A stretch of 51,959 bases of DNA from Limosilactobacillus oris DSM 4864 (GCF_001434465.1 NZ_AZGE01000009.1:1-51959), one strand, 5' to 3'. Counted from the stretch's first letter, positions 7,907 through 17,311 are shown. The notes: generated by a model from the sequence alone, not told the origin. Made by a program: numbers and translations.

Positions 7907-8010
7907 AAAACCAATCATATTTCCGAAATTATAATAAAAAAATTATCGTTAACAAATGTTGATATAACAGCGTTTTAAAAATACAAATAGTAATTTTTTA
8001 TTATTTTCAC

Positions 8011-8040
8011 TTGATAATCAAACATGGAAAGTGGTATAAA
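8011..8040 (+). promoter_or_regulatory. Promoter of first mucus-binding-like gene
   Basis: TTGATA (8011-8016), 18-base spacer and TATAAA (8035-8040). The paralog at 10915-10944 has the same boxes and spacing, which supports both. Confidence 0.7.
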
Positions 8041-8074
8041 ATAATCAACATGAATTTGGGAGGATTTTGGGAAT

Positions 8075-10615
8075 ATGTTATCAAGTCATAATCAAAACGA
8101 AATGTTAAAGAAGCAAGCACAAAAGCACCAACGGTTTACGATTAAAAAGTTGAGCGTTGGCGTTGCCTCAGTCTTAATTGGTTTGACTTTCATGGGAGCT
8201 AGCTCTGTTAGCGCAGATACTAACACCCAGAGCGATGCGGCTAACCAGCCAGCGGTAGTCAACACTGACAAGGGTACGCAGAACGATAACCATGCAACCA
8301 CTAATCAACCAGTAAGCGAAAATAATGCAGCAGCTGCTCAGGGCACGAACACGCAGGCGGCTGCTAACAACAACCAAACTGCTAACCAAGCAACTGCCAA
8401 TGTTACGCCAGCTGCCGAAAACAATAACAACCAAGCAGCCGAGGCAAAGGTACCGAACTACTACAACATTACGGTAAACTTCCATGACGTTACTCGGGGC
8501 GGCAACATTCAAGTGCTGAACAAGATGACTGGTCGCTATGAATATAAGAGTGACTACAAGGGAACGGTTGTTTATCCTGGCGCGACCACTGCACAAAACT
8601 TTAAGGCACCAGTTGCGGGATACCAGTTACTGAACCCTGAAATCTTAGATCAATACTTTGACTTTGACGCTAATGGTTATGCCATCATGAAGAAGGGGGT
8701 ACTTACTCCTGAGACGCGGGTTCTGGAAAATGGGATGGTAGAAGGAAAAATCAACCTTACCTTGAACTACGGTGTTCTGTCGCCAATTAAGGTTCAATAT
8801 GTTGACACTGATAACGGTCACGTTTTGGCTTCAATGGAATTACCAAGCTATTACATGTCGACCGTATCGCCAGAACGGCTGGCTGGTGACCCAAAGGCAC
8901 CAGATGCTTCTAAGTACGAAGGGGCTGCTATTAACATCCCGGGTTACAAGTTGGTTTCAGCACCGCTGATTGAAGGGAAGATTGACGGTCAAACCCAGAA
9001 CTCCCTTCAAGATAAGAATTACATCTACTTGACTTTCCAATACAAGAAAGTAATGGACAACGCTGAATCCGCTACGACTACCCCAGGCAAGGGCAGTACA
9101 GGAGCAGCGATTTCTGCTAACACCTGGACAAACTTACCAGGTATGTTCAGCATCAGCGGAGTTTACGGCCTGAAGAATAGTGCGGATAACGGTGACGTTG
9201 AAAAGCGTACTCAAGATCTGATTGACCGTTACAAGAAGCAGGGCTTCTCCTACATTGGTACGACCAACAAGATCTTCAATGACGATTACTACAACTACTA
9301 CGCTACTTGGACAAAAATTTACTTAATTCCAAACCAGGCAGTTCAAGTTAACTACGTTGATGAACAGGGGAACAAGCTTGCGGATAGCGATACGATCGCA
9401 ACGAACGCTGCTAACCCTGACCAGACTAACCAGGGTGTTAACCACAGCGCAAACTGGAACCCTGCTGGCGAATGGACTGCTAAGCCGAAGGACATCCAGG
9501 GCTACCACTTGGTTAAGACTGAAGGGGCTACGAACGGTGAATTCACTGCTTACCAATATGTAACGACCTTTGTTTACGCTAAGGATCAAGGAAACGTGGT
9601 TGTAACTGTTCACGATGTTACTGATAACAAGGATTTGGACAACTACACTTACAACACTGGTGACCAGGACGTTGACACTCCTGTTAGCTACGACAAGGCG
9701 ACGACCATTGCTGAACTGCAAAAGGCTGGATACAAGGTTCTGAACGCCGATGTAGTTGTACCAGGCTCAATCGTTAAGGGCACTCAGACTGTGACTATTA
9801 ACGTTGAACACGATACGATTACGGTTACCCCAGACAAGCCGGCAACCCCAACTGACCCGGTTAACCCATCGAACCCTGATGGTCCAAAGTTCCCAGCTGG
9901 TACTTACTCTGACCAGCTGAACCACACTTACACCCGGACGATCAACTACGTGGACAGTAAGACCAATGAACAGGTTGCTACTCCAGTGGTTCAGACTGTT
10001 AAGGCAAGCCGGACTGCCTTGGTTGACAAGGTTACTGGCCAGCTCAAGGGTTATGTTGATGCTCAGGGCAACCTGGTTTCCGGTGATGGCTGGACAAGTG
10101 ACCAAGACGGCTGGGCAGCAGTTGTTTCACCAAAGATTAGTGGTTACCAAAACCCTGAACTGACTGAAGTTGCTGCTACTAAGATCAACCCGAGTGATCC
10201 TTCTAGCGACCAAACCGTAACGGTTTACTACACGCCAGAAATCATCGACCCGAACGATCCAGACAAGCCAACCCCAACTGACCCGACCGACCCGACGAAG
10301 CCAACGGATCCTACTAACCCAACCGATCCAACTACGCCGACGACTCCAGAAAACCCAACGAATCCTACTACTCCGGTAAACCCAACTACGCCAGCTAACC
10401 CAGGAACGCCTGGTGTGATTGTTGACAATGGCCAACCAGGTCAACCAGTAGTGCCAACCCAAGCCGGCAAGCAAGTTACGCCTGCTAAGGCTAACAACGC
10501 ACAACAGTTGCCACAAACCGGTAACAACAACCAAGCTGCTGTTCTTGGCTTAGGAATGGGCGCAGTTGCTAGTCTGCTTGGTCTCCTTGGCTTGAACAAG
10601 AAGCGTGAAAACTAA
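8075..10615 (+). CDS. YSIRK-type LPXTG surface protein with MucBP/Mub-like modules
   Basis: Cell-wall-anchored adhesin candidate of 846 residues. A YSIRK-type signal (RFTIKKLSVGVASVLIG, 20-36) ends near VSA at 45-47. Residues 48-125 are Asn/Gln/Ala-rich. Next come beta-rich modules: 128-240; 241-330, starting IKVQYVDTDNG; 420-504, starting VNYVDEQGN (MucBP-like); and a 505-721 segment with two Mub-B2-like units (TVHDVTDNK and RTINYVDSKT). A Pro/Thr repeat (722-785) spans the wall. LPQTG lies at 812-816, before a membrane helix and NKKREN, the sortase A signal. GGGAGG is 11 bases from the ATG. Mucus binding is inferred from module type. Confidence 0.92.
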   Translation: MLSSHNQNEMLKKQAQKHQRFTIKKLSVGVASVLIGLTFMGASSVSADTNTQSDAANQPAVVNTDKGTQNDNHATTNQPVSENNAAAAQGTNTQAAANNNQTANQATANVTPAAENNNNQAAEAKVPNYYNITVNFHDVTRGGNIQVLNKMTGRYEYKSDYKGTVVYPGATTAQNFKAPVAGYQLLNPEILDQYFDFDANGYAIMKKGVLTPETRVLENGMVEGKINLTLNYGVLSPIKVQYVDTDNGHVLASMELPSYYMSTVSPERLAGDPKAPDASKYEGAAINIPGYKLVSAPLIEGKIDGQTQNSLQDKNYIYLTFQYKKVMDNAESATTTPGKGSTGAAISANTWTNLPGMFSISGVYGLKNSADNGDVEKRTQDLIDRYKKQGFSYIGTTNKIFNDDYYNYYATWTKIYLIPNQAVQVNYVDEQGNKLADSDTIATNAANPDQTNQGVNHSANWNPAGEWTAKPKDIQGYHLVKTEGATNGEFTAYQYVTTFVYAKDQGNVVVTVHDVTDNKDLDNYTYNTGDQDVDTPVSYDKATTIAELQKAGYKVLNADVVVPGSIVKGTQTVTINVEHDTITVTPDKPATPTDPVNPSNPDGPKFPAGTYSDQLNHTYTRTINYVDSKTNEQVATPVVQTVKASRTALVDKVTGQLKGYVDAQGNLVSGDGWTSDQDGWAAVVSPKISGYQNPELTEVAATKINPSDPSSDQTVTVYYTPEIIDPNDPDKPTPTDPTDPTKPTDPTNPTDPTTPTTPENPTNPTTPVNPTTPANPGTPGVIVDNGQPGQPVVPTQAGKQVTPAKANNAQQLPQTGNNNQAAVLGLGMGAVASLLGLLGLNKKREN

Positions 10616-10657
10616 TTTTGGCGAATCACTGATGAGAAAATAGAATAATTGTGTAAA

Positions 10658-10695
10658 TAGCTCGTGCCTGAAACTTTGGCACGGGCTGTTTTTTA
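10658..10695 (+). terminator. Rho-independent terminator after first mucus-binding gene
   Basis: AGCTCGTGCC pairs with GGCACGGGCT around TGAAACTTT and is followed by GTTTTTTATTT. It should separate the two tandem paralogs into independent transcripts. Confidence 0.9.
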
Positions 10696-10743
10696 TTTCC
10701 GCTCCGTTAGTGATTGCATGCTGTCCAGACAGGGGGGTGTCAC

Positions 10744-10809
10744 TTATCTATTTATCAGCAAAATGGTGAGTTTTATCGCTTAACATGATAAATTAAAATC
10801 ATTAGATAA
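10744..10809. promoter_or_regulatory. Four-half-site inverted repeat upstream of the second mucus-binding gene
   Basis: The order is TTATCT-ATTTATCA, 28 bases, TGATAAAT, 10 bases, AGATAA, matching 7840-7906. The changed base in ATTTATCA is matched by a changed base in TGATAAAT, so symmetry is kept. It lies 105 bases before the -35 box, as in the first copy. Apart from this and the promoter, the 10696-10960 gap is AT-rich with nothing else seen. Confidence 0.55.
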
Positions 10810-10914
10810 CCAGAACGGGCTTGATTATTTATAAATGAGCAAAATTACCTCCTTCTGGAAATGCCTATTTAACAGCGTTTCTGAAAATTAAAACAAAAAA
10901 TTTATCTATTTCAC

Positions 10915-10944
10915 TTGATAAGTGAAATGGTTATATGTTATAAA
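10915..10944 (+). promoter_or_regulatory. Promoter of second mucus-binding-like gene
   Basis: TTGATA (10915-10920), 18-base spacer, TATAAA (10939-10944). The -35 lies within a small palindrome CACTTGATAAGTG that is only half kept in the first paralog. Confidence 0.7.
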
Positions 10945-10978
10945 ATAGTTGTAATGAATTTTGGGAGGACTTAGGGAT

Positions 10979-12868
10979 ATGTTATCAAGTAATAATCAAA
11001 GTGAAATGTTAAAGAAGCAAGCACAAAAGAACCAACGGTTTACTCTGAAGAAGCTCAGCGTGGGCGTTGCCTCAGTCCTAATCGGTTTAACTTTTATGGG
11101 TGTCAGCTCAGCAAGTGCCGATACTAATACCCCAAACAGTACGACTAATCAGCCGGTGGTTGTTAACACTAATACTGCTAACCAATCAAATGCTAATCAA
11201 TCAGTAAATGAAAAACAGAATGTTGCAGCTACCGACACAAATACTACTAATGCTTCTGCTAACCAAAGCCAACCTAACGCCACGGTTGCACCGGCTACGG
11301 AAAATGATAATACTCAGTCGGCTACGGAAAATAAGAATGTCAGTGTTTACTACATTACTGTTACCCGCCATGATGTAACCCGTGGCGGAAACGTTCAAAC
11401 GTTGAACCGGAGTACCGGACACTACTCTTACTGGACTCCAGAAACAGTGACGCTTTACTCAACTGGTAATGGTCAAACTTATCAAGCCTACAAGAAGCCA
11501 ATTCCGGGTTACAAGTTGCTGAACCCAGAAGTACTGGACCAATACTTTAACTTTAATGATTCAGGCTCTGCCGTTTTGAAAGAAGGGGTTGTTCCCGAAA
11601 AAGTGGTAACTACTGAATATGGAACAACGATTGGCTACATTAATATTACTTTGAACTACGCGGTTCTATCACCAATCCAGGTAGAATACGTTGATACCGA
11701 TAACGGCCATGTTTTGGCATCGATGAAAATGCCAAGCTACTACATGACGACTGAATCGTTCCAACACCAAAATGGTGATGTTACCATGCCAGATGCTTCT
11801 AAGTACGAAGGTGCTGCCTTCGACATTCCTGGCTACAAGCTGGTATCCGCACCGGTACTGGAAGGTCAAATTGATGGGCAAACTGAAAACTCATACAATG
11901 ATGAAAATCCAATTCGGTTAGTCTTCCAATACAAGAAAGTGATGGATAATGCTGATTCCGTAACAACGACCACTGGCAAGGGAAGCACTGGTGCGGTGAT
12001 TGTGAACTCATGGGAGAACCTGCCGGGAATGTTCCGAATTTCTGGTGTTCAAGGACAGAAGAATGATGGTGACAATAATGGTGATGTTGAAAAGCGGAGC
12101 CAGGCGCTAATTGACCACTACCGGAAGCAGGGCTTCTCTTACATTGGAACGACAAATAAGCTGTACAACGATGATTACTACAACAATTATGCTGATGGTA
12201 CTTACATCTACCTGGTACCTAACAAGCCGGTCCTAGTAAACTACGTGGATGAAGATGGCAACAAATTAGCCGACAGCGACCTTATCGCCCACAACTACGC
12301 TAACCCGGACCAAACAGCTAATGGTATCAATGCAAGCTCATACTGGTACTCAGCTGGTCAATGGACTGCTAAGCCAAAGGATATCAAGGGCTATCACCTG
12401 GTTAAGACTGAAGGAGCAACGAGCGGTAACTTTACTCCTTACCAATACGTAACGACTTTTGTTTACGCTAAGAACTCGGAAATCATCGACCCGAACGACC
12501 CAACTCCGGATCACCCAACTGACCCGACGAAGCCAACGGATCCTACTAATCCAACGAATCCAACAGTGCCAACTACGCCGACGACCCCAGAAAACCGAAC
12601 GAACCCTACTACTCCAGTAGATCCTACTACGCCGGCTAACCCAGGAATGCCTGGTGTGATTGTCGACAATGACCAACCTGGTCAGCCTGCTTCACCGGTT
12701 GCACCAGTTGCCACTAGTCAACAGGTTACCCCAGCTAAGGCCAACAACAATGCTCACCAGTTGCCACAGACCGGTAACGACAACCAAGCTGCTGTTCTCG
12801 GCTTAGGGATGGGGGCAGTTGCTAGTCTGCTCGGCCTTCTCGGCTTGAACAAGAAGCGCGAAAACTAA
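10979..12868 (+). CDS. YSIRK-type LPXTG surface protein, paralog of the preceding gene
   Basis: A 629-residue relative of the gene just upstream. Signal peptide (RFTLKKLSVGVASVLIG, cleavage after SASA), the three N-terminal beta modules and the tail LPQTGNDNQAAVLGLGMGA to NKKREN are closely alike. It lacks the ~217-residue Mub-B2-like segment: after FVYAKN it passes straight to EIIDPNDP and the Pro/Thr wall-spanning repeat. LPQTG is at 595-599. I start at ATG 10979, matching the paralog, because the longer reading from TTG 10961 begins ahead of the ribosome site GGGAGG (10963-10968). Likely a sortase-anchored adhesin; ligand unknown. Confidence 0.92.
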   Translation: MLSSNNQSEMLKKQAQKNQRFTLKKLSVGVASVLIGLTFMGVSSASADTNTPNSTTNQPVVVNTNTANQSNANQSVNEKQNVAATDTNTTNASANQSQPNATVAPATENDNTQSATENKNVSVYYITVTRHDVTRGGNVQTLNRSTGHYSYWTPETVTLYSTGNGQTYQAYKKPIPGYKLLNPEVLDQYFNFNDSGSAVLKEGVVPEKVVTTEYGTTIGYINITLNYAVLSPIQVEYVDTDNGHVLASMKMPSYYMTTESFQHQNGDVTMPDASKYEGAAFDIPGYKLVSAPVLEGQIDGQTENSYNDENPIRLVFQYKKVMDNADSVTTTTGKGSTGAVIVNSWENLPGMFRISGVQGQKNDGDNNGDVEKRSQALIDHYRKQGFSYIGTTNKLYNDDYYNNYADGTYIYLVPNKPVLVNYVDEDGNKLADSDLIAHNYANPDQTANGINASSYWYSAGQWTAKPKDIKGYHLVKTEGATSGNFTPYQYVTTFVYAKNSEIIDPNDPTPDHPTDPTKPTDPTNPTNPTVPTTPTTPENRTNPTTPVDPTTPANPGMPGVIVDNDQPGQPASPVAPVATSQQVTPAKANNNAHQLPQTGNDNQAAVLGLGMGAVASLLGLLGLNKKREN

Positions 12869-12888
12869 ATTAGATAATTAATGGTCAA

Positions 12889-12934
12889 TAAAAGGAGCAA
12901 CCCACAGCGCGTGAGTTGCTCCTTTTAATTTTTC
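12889..12934. terminator. Bidirectional rho-independent terminator
   Basis: AAAAGGAGCAAC pairs with GTTGCTCCTTTT, then AATTTTTC. It lies between the convergent surface protein (+) and MATE gene (-), with A/T runs on both sides. Confidence 0.88.
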
Positions 12935-12939
12935 TTGAT

Positions 12940-14280
12940 TTAACGGTGCTTCTTGGTTTTATCAAAGTGTGGCCGGTAAAGCTGATAAAAGACTAAGGAG
13001 AGAATAAGGGTCAGCAGGTCTGAGCAGGCTTGGGCAGCTAAAATTCCGGTATAGCCAAAGAACTTTGCCAATACCGCGATGGCAACCCCAAAGATGAGGC
13101 CCTGTCGGCTAAAGGAAAGCCAGAAGGCAGGAACGGCCTTGCCCATTGACTGGAACGTGGTTGTAAAGACGAGGATGATGCCGGCGAAGGTGGTCGTCAA
13201 TGATAGCCAGCGGAGCATGAGGGCCCCCTCCCGAACAATCGCTGGACGGTTCATAAAGAGGGCGATGATGTGGGGAGCAAAAATCAACAGGAGGACTGTC
13301 AAGACGACGTTCAGACTGATGATTACCAGGAGGTCAAAGTGAATTACTTCGTTGAAGCGCTGCTCATCCCGGGCCCCATAGGCATAGCCGATTAGTGGCT
13401 GGGCTCCAAAAGCAAAGCCGACCATGATCATAATAATGATCGAATTAGCCTTCATCGCAATTCCCATCGCGGCGACGCTGTTAGCCCCGTAGGCGATTAG
13501 ATAGCGGTTGGTCATTGCGGTGGCAAAGGTCACCATGATGTTAGTCACGGAGGCTGGGATTCCGATAGCATAAATTTGGCCCTGGAGCTGGCGACTGATT
13601 TTGGTTTCATGAATCGAGGTCGTTAGTTTCTTGCTCTTGGTCCGTAAAAAGTAGACCATTAGGATGTCAGCAATCACGCTGGAAGTGACCGTTGCCAGGG
13701 CAGAACCGCCGGCCCCCAGACCACAGCTAAAGATGAAGACGGGGTTTAAGAAAATATTGATGACCGTGCCGACCATTGAGGCAATCATGGACTGAACGGC
13801 CAGCCCCTCCGTTCGTAAAATATTGGTTGGCGAGAGACCGAAGATAATGAAGGGTGCTCCCCAGGCAATCACCAGGTAGTATTCGCGGGCAAACTGCCAG
13901 GTCGCTGGCGAGGCCCCCAATAGGTGGAGAATTGGGGTTTGAAAGACGAGCATAATAACCGTGACGACTACACCGCAGGCAATTGAATAGTAGAAACAGT
14001 AGCCGGAAACATTCCGGGCGATGCGGTCCTGGTGTTCGCCAAATAAGCGGGAAATCAGTGAGCTGCCTCCCAGACCGAAAATATCACCAATGGCAATCAT
14101 GAGGGTGAAAATCGGCGCGGCCTGTGAGACGCCGGCGACCAAGTCCGGGTTGCCGGTTTTGGAAACGAAGAAGGTGTCGACCAGGTTGTAGACGAGGGTC
14201 ACCGCCATCGACAAGACGACCGGCATCGCCAGGGTGAAGTAGGCCTTCTTAATTGAGGTGTGTTCAAACAATTCGTTCAT
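12940..14280 (-). CDS. MATE-family multidrug/toxin exporter
   Basis: Cation-coupled exporter of 446 residues with twelve hydrophobic segments in two similar halves. The start MNELFEHTSIKKAYFTLAMP and the block YNLVDTFFVSKTGN are standard for bacterial MATE proteins of the DinF/NorM superfamily. The substrate is unknown. I start at ATG 14280, with AAAGGAGCC upstream; a longer reading to 14361 would run into the intergenic repeat and lacks a ribosome site. It follows the ABC importer on the same strand after about 370 bases with no clear shared transcript. Confidence 0.9.
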   Translation of the reverse strand: MNELFEHTSIKKAYFTLAMPVVLSMAVTLVYNLVDTFFVSKTGNPDLVAGVSQAAPIFTLMIAIGDIFGLGGSSLISRLFGEHQDRIARNVSGYCFYYSIACGVVVTVIMLVFQTPILHLLGASPATWQFAREYYLVIAWGAPFIIFGLSPTNILRTEGLAVQSMIASMVGTVINIFLNPVFIFSCGLGAGGSALATVTSSVIADILMVYFLRTKSKKLTTSIHETKISRQLQGQIYAIGIPASVTNIMVTFATAMTNRYLIAYGANSVAAMGIAMKANSIIIMIMVGFAFGAQPLIGYAYGARDEQRFNEVIHFDLLVIISLNVVLTVLLLIFAPHIIALFMNRPAIVREGALMLRWLSLTTTFAGIILVFTTTFQSMGKAVPAFWLSFSRQGLIFGVAIAVLAKFFGYTGILAAQACSDLLTLILSLVFYQLYRPHFDKTKKHR

Positions 14281-14310
14281 CGCTACGGCTCCTTTATAAA
14301 TAAAGTGGAA

Positions 14311-14530
14311 ACGGGTGAGAGTGAGTGGGACAGAACTAGCCTGGCTAGTTCGTTGTCCCACCTCCGTCGCCGCGCAGCTAGCCTGTAGGAAGGATGGCTA
14401 CGCCGCGTAGCAAGCCTATTTGGGGTTGGTCAAATGCTGATTTATCAGCGTTTGAACGGCCAGCTACTGCGTTGTTGCATTTTTAGCTTTAAAATAGCAA
14501 AGAGGCTGAGTTAATTCTCAGCCCCACCCG
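14311..14530 (+). repeat. Intergenic structured repeat, family 1, copy 2
   Basis: Full-length copy. Hairpin I (14324-14361) pairs GTGGGACAGAACTAGCC with GGCTAGTTCGTTGTCCCAC. Hairpin II (14430-14455) has arms TCAAATGCTGA and TCAGCGTTTGA. Hairpin III (14503-14524) has GGCTGAG and CTCAGCC around TTAATT. The arms differ from copies 1 and 3 mostly in paired positions. It lies in the 5' region of the MATE gene, opposite to its direction, with no coding content. Confidence 0.75.
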
Positions 14531-14600
14531 TTTATGGATTACCAGGGTAGTGGAACTGCCAGTACGACTGGCGTTCGTGTGTGTTTAACCAGTAATCCTC
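14531..14600. other. Possible structured element of unknown type
   Basis: A closing helix GGATTAC/GTAATCC (14536-14598) encloses a hairpin GCCAGT-ACG-ACTGGC. It lies between the ABC importer ATPase stop and the repeat, upstream of the MATE gene. It matches no riboswitch class that I recognise. The rest of 14600-14647 shows nothing. Confidence 0.3.
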
Positions 14601-14647
14601 AAATATAACCATTGTTACTATATCACAGTCGTCAGGTCTTCGTAAGG

Positions 14648-15412
14648 TTAATCTTCAAAATAATGGTAGAGTTTTTCAACCGTTAATTCCTGCTTTTCCT
14701 GTCCGCAGAAGTCGGCCTTAATCTGCCCGTTTTGGAGGACAATCAGCCGGTTGCCGTAAGTAAGGGCGTCCTCTAGGTGGTGGGTAATCATCAGGGCGGT
14801 CAGGTGGTCGTGCGTAATCCGCTCGTTCGTTGCGTGGAGCAGGTTTAGACTGGTATGCGGGTCGAGGGCCGCCGTGTGTTCGTCCAGGAGGAGGATGTCG
14901 GGCCGCTTGAGGGTTGCCATCAGGAAGCTCAGGGCTTGTCGTTGTCCACCGGATAGGGCACCGGTCGCAGTCGTCATTCGCTTTTCCAGACCATTGTTCA
15001 TCGTTGCGGCCAGCTCTGTGAAGCGGGCGATGTTGGCCTTGAGCTTCCGGTGTACCAGGTGGCGGCGTTCACCACGTTTCGTGGCGAGCAGCATATTTTC
15101 GGCAACGGTCATCCGCGGGGCGGTACCGAGCTTGGGGTCCTGGAACACCCGGGCTAAAAAGGTCGTCCGCTGTTCCTCAGAACTCTTCGTGATGTCGGTG
15201 CCGTTGTGGAGAATCTGTCCTGCGTCGACGCTGAGGTTGCCGCCGATGACGTTAAAGAGGGTGGACTTGCCGGCCCCGTTTGTCCCGACGATGGTAATGA
15301 AGTCGCCTTCGTTAATGGCAAGGTTGATTCCCTTGAGGATCGTCGTTTCGTTGGCGGTTCCTTTATTAACGACGGTTTGCACGTTTTTTAATTCTAAAAT
15401 CGGCTTACTCAT
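14648..15412 (-). CDS. ABC importer ATPase, TrpXYZ type
   Basis: Cytoplasmic ATPase of 254 residues powering the importer formed with the two genes upstream. Walker A is GTNGAGKST (43-51), signature LSGGQRQAL, Walker B DILLLDEHTAALDP, and the switch His is in MITHHL. It overlaps the permease gene by eight bases, so translation is coupled. The set of ATPase, single permease and PF04392-type binding protein is the one annotated as a tryptophan (TrpXYZ) or uncharacterised ABC importer in Firmicutes; the Trp leader ahead of it supports tryptophan. Confidence 0.88.
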   Translation of the reverse strand: MSKPILELKNVQTVVNKGTANETTILKGINLAINEGDFITIVGTNGAGKSTLFNVIGGNLSVDAGQILHNGTDITKSSEEQRTTFLARVFQDPKLGTAPRMTVAENMLLATKRGERRHLVHRKLKANIARFTELAATMNNGLEKRMTTATGALSGGQRQALSFLMATLKRPDILLLDEHTAALDPHTSLNLLHATNERITHDHLTALMITHHLEDALTYGNRLIVLQNGQIKADFCGQEKQELTVEKLYHYFED

Positions 15413-16304
15413 GCGGACGTACTCCTTTCAAAATCGGCTTTTTCAGGTGGAGGTGCTGTTCAAGCTGCGGCAGCATCATGCAGATTGCCAGGACGACGGA
15501 CGAAATCAGGTTGAGGTCGTTAGCGGAGAAGCCGAGCTGGAGGACGACCAGCAGGATGATCCGGTAAATGATACTTCCGAGAGTCACCGCGACTAGCCGC
15601 TGGTTAAGTGTTAATTCGCCAAAGGCCACTTCGCCAATGATGATGGAGGCCAGGGCAATCACGATAGTCCCAATCCCCATGTTGATGTCGGCGTAGCCAT
15701 TATTTTGGGCAATCAGGGCGCCACAGAGGCCGACCATCCCGTTGGAAACCATTAGGCCAACGATGATCATCTTATCGGTGTGGATTCCCAGTGATTTCGC
15801 CATTGTTGGGTTGTCCCCAGTTGCGATGAAGGCCTGTCCGTAATCCGTAGCGAGGAAGAGGACCATCAAGATGGTGATAACGGCAATGATGATGATTCCC
15901 ATGACAACGCTGTCGAAGTACTGGGGCAGGCTGGTCATGAAGCGACCGTTAAAGAGGGTTGGCTTCCCCAGCAAAGAGATGTTCGACTTCCCCATGATTC
16001 GGAGGTTGACCGAATAGATGGCGGTCATCGTCAGAATTCCGGCAAGTAGACTGGGAATTTTCCCCTTCGTATAGAGGAGGCCGGTGACTAGGCCAGCCAG
16101 CATCCCGGCACCGATGGCGAGCAGGGTTGCCAGCAGGGGGTTAATACCGTGTGAAATTGCAGTGACCGCGGTGGCTGCGCCGAGGGGGAAGGTTCCCTCG
16201 ACGGTCATGTCACAGAAGTCGAGGATCCGGAAGGTGAGGTAGAGGCCGAGACCCAGGAGTGCCCATAAGAGTCCCTGCCCGATTGCTGATACCATTAGAT
16301 TCAT
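15405..16304 (-). CDS. ABC importer permease, TrpXYZ type
   Basis: Membrane permease of 299 residues with eight to ten hydrophobic segments. It resembles the BPD_transp_2 (branched-chain/ribose-type) permease fold: MNLMVSAIGQGLLWALLGLG at the start, EGTFPLGAA near 36-44 and IGEVAFGELTLNQR near 222-235. Its start overlaps the binding-protein stop by four bases (ATGA) and its end overlaps the ATPase, so the three genes are one tightly coupled operon. Substrate is inferred to be tryptophan from family and leader. Confidence 0.87.
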   Translation of the reverse strand: MNLMVSAIGQGLLWALLGLGLYLTFRILDFCDMTVEGTFPLGAATAVTAISHGINPLLATLLAIGAGMLAGLVTGLLYTKGKIPSLLAGILTMTAIYSVNLRIMGKSNISLLGKPTLFNGRFMTSLPQYFDSVVMGIIIIAVITILMVLFLATDYGQAFIATGDNPTMAKSLGIHTDKMIIVGLMVSNGMVGLCGALIAQNNGYADINMGIGTIVIALASIIIGEVAFGELTLNQRLVAVTLGSIIYRIILLVVLQLGFSANDLNLISSVVLAICMMLPQLEQHLHLKKPILKGVRPHE

Positions 16305-17290
16305 TGATAAATCTCTCCCTTCGTCTTGGCTTCGTGTTCAAATTGCTTGGGTATTTGGATGTGAAGCCGGCGGGCCTGCTTAAGGTTTAACACTGGGTCG
16401 CCATGCCGGACGTATTGGATTGGCATGTTCGCTGGCTTCTTCCCCTTGAGAATGGCGACGGTCATCTTGGCACCGCGGACGCCTAGCTGGTACTGGTTGA
16501 CACTGTATGTGGCGAGGCCGCCCTGCTTAACCATCGAGGCGGCCGCTGGGAAGACCGGCTTGTTGGCCGCGTTAGCATTCTTGACCAGTGTCTGCATAGC
16601 GCCGGCGATGGTGTTATCGGTTGGTACAACCACCGCATCGACTTCCTGGAGCATCTGCTCGGAGACCTGGTTGAGGTCGTTGCTGTTGGCGATTGAGTAG
16701 GACTTGAGCCGGATCCCCATCTTCTTGCATTCCTGCTGAATCTGCTGGTGACCAGCGACTGCTGAGGCGTCGCTGGAAGTATAAATTACCCCGAGAGTCT
16801 TGAGGTGGGGCATAAATTCCTTAACCAGGTTGAGCTGCTCCCTGATTGGCGACTGGTCGGAAACGCCGCTGATGTTGCCACCGGGGTGGCGGTTGTTCTT
16901 GACCAGGCCAGCCCCCTTCGGATCGGTGACGGCGCCTAGAACGATGGGAATCTTGCTGGTAGAGTTCGCCGCGGCTTGGGCGGCCGGCGTCGTAATGCTG
17001 TAAATAACGTTGCAGTTATCGTTAACTAGCTTGGACGCCATGGTTTTAAGGTTGCTCTGGTCACCGTTGGCGTTTTGGTATTCGATTTGAATATTTTTGC
17101 CGTCGTGGTAACCCTCCCTGGCTAGCTCATCGACGAATCCCTTATAGATTTGGTCGAGGGCGGGGTGGTGCATCAAGGTCAACACTCCCACTCGCGGGAC
17201 CCGCCGTTTGACCAACCCGCCATTTTCGCTAAAGAACGCGACACCGAGGAAGGCCAGTAGCAGGGCAATCAGGGTATACATTCGCTTCAT
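16301..17290 (-). CDS. ABC importer substrate-binding protein, TrpX-like (PF04392 type)
   Basis: Extracellular solute-binding protein of 329 residues. An N-terminal membrane anchor (4-20) has no lipobox Cys, so it is probably held as a signal anchor or cleaved. The body has the periplasmic-binding-protein type I fold, with RVGVLTLMHHPALDQIYKGF, VYSITTPAAQAAA-like and LGAVTDPKGAGLV segments typical of ABC_sub_bind proteins; many are called tryptophan-binding. The ATG start follows GGAAAGGTGTG. It is first in the operon, about 250 bases after the promoter, with two terminators in between. Confidence 0.88.
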   Translation of the reverse strand: MKRMYTLIALLLAFLGVAFFSENGGLVKRRVPRVGVLTLMHHPALDQIYKGFVDELAREGYHDGKNIQIEYQNANGDQSNLKTMASKLVNDNCNVIYSITTPAAQAAANSTSKIPIVLGAVTDPKGAGLVKNNRHPGGNISGVSDQSPIREQLNLVKEFMPHLKTLGVIYTSSDASAVAGHQQIQQECKKMGIRLKSYSIANSNDLNQVSEQMLQEVDAVVVPTDNTIAGAMQTLVKNANAANKPVFPAAASMVKQGGLATYSVNQYQLGVRGAKMTVAILKGKKPANMPIQYVRHGDPVLNLKQARRLHIQIPKQFEHEAKTKGEIYQ

Positions 17291-17311
17291 TAATCTTCAC
17301 ACCTTTCCAAA

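Noticed and set aside
10261-10410. Tandem short DNA repeats that might be a CRISPR or minisatellite
   Set aside because: They encode the Pro/Thr/Asn wall-spanning region in frame, with irregular 9-18 base units and no spacers. This is coding repetition, usual for LPXTG proteins.
14281-14361. N-terminal extension of the MATE protein
   Set aside because: It reads into the repeat hairpin and has no ribosome site; MNELFEHTSIKK is the usual start of this family.
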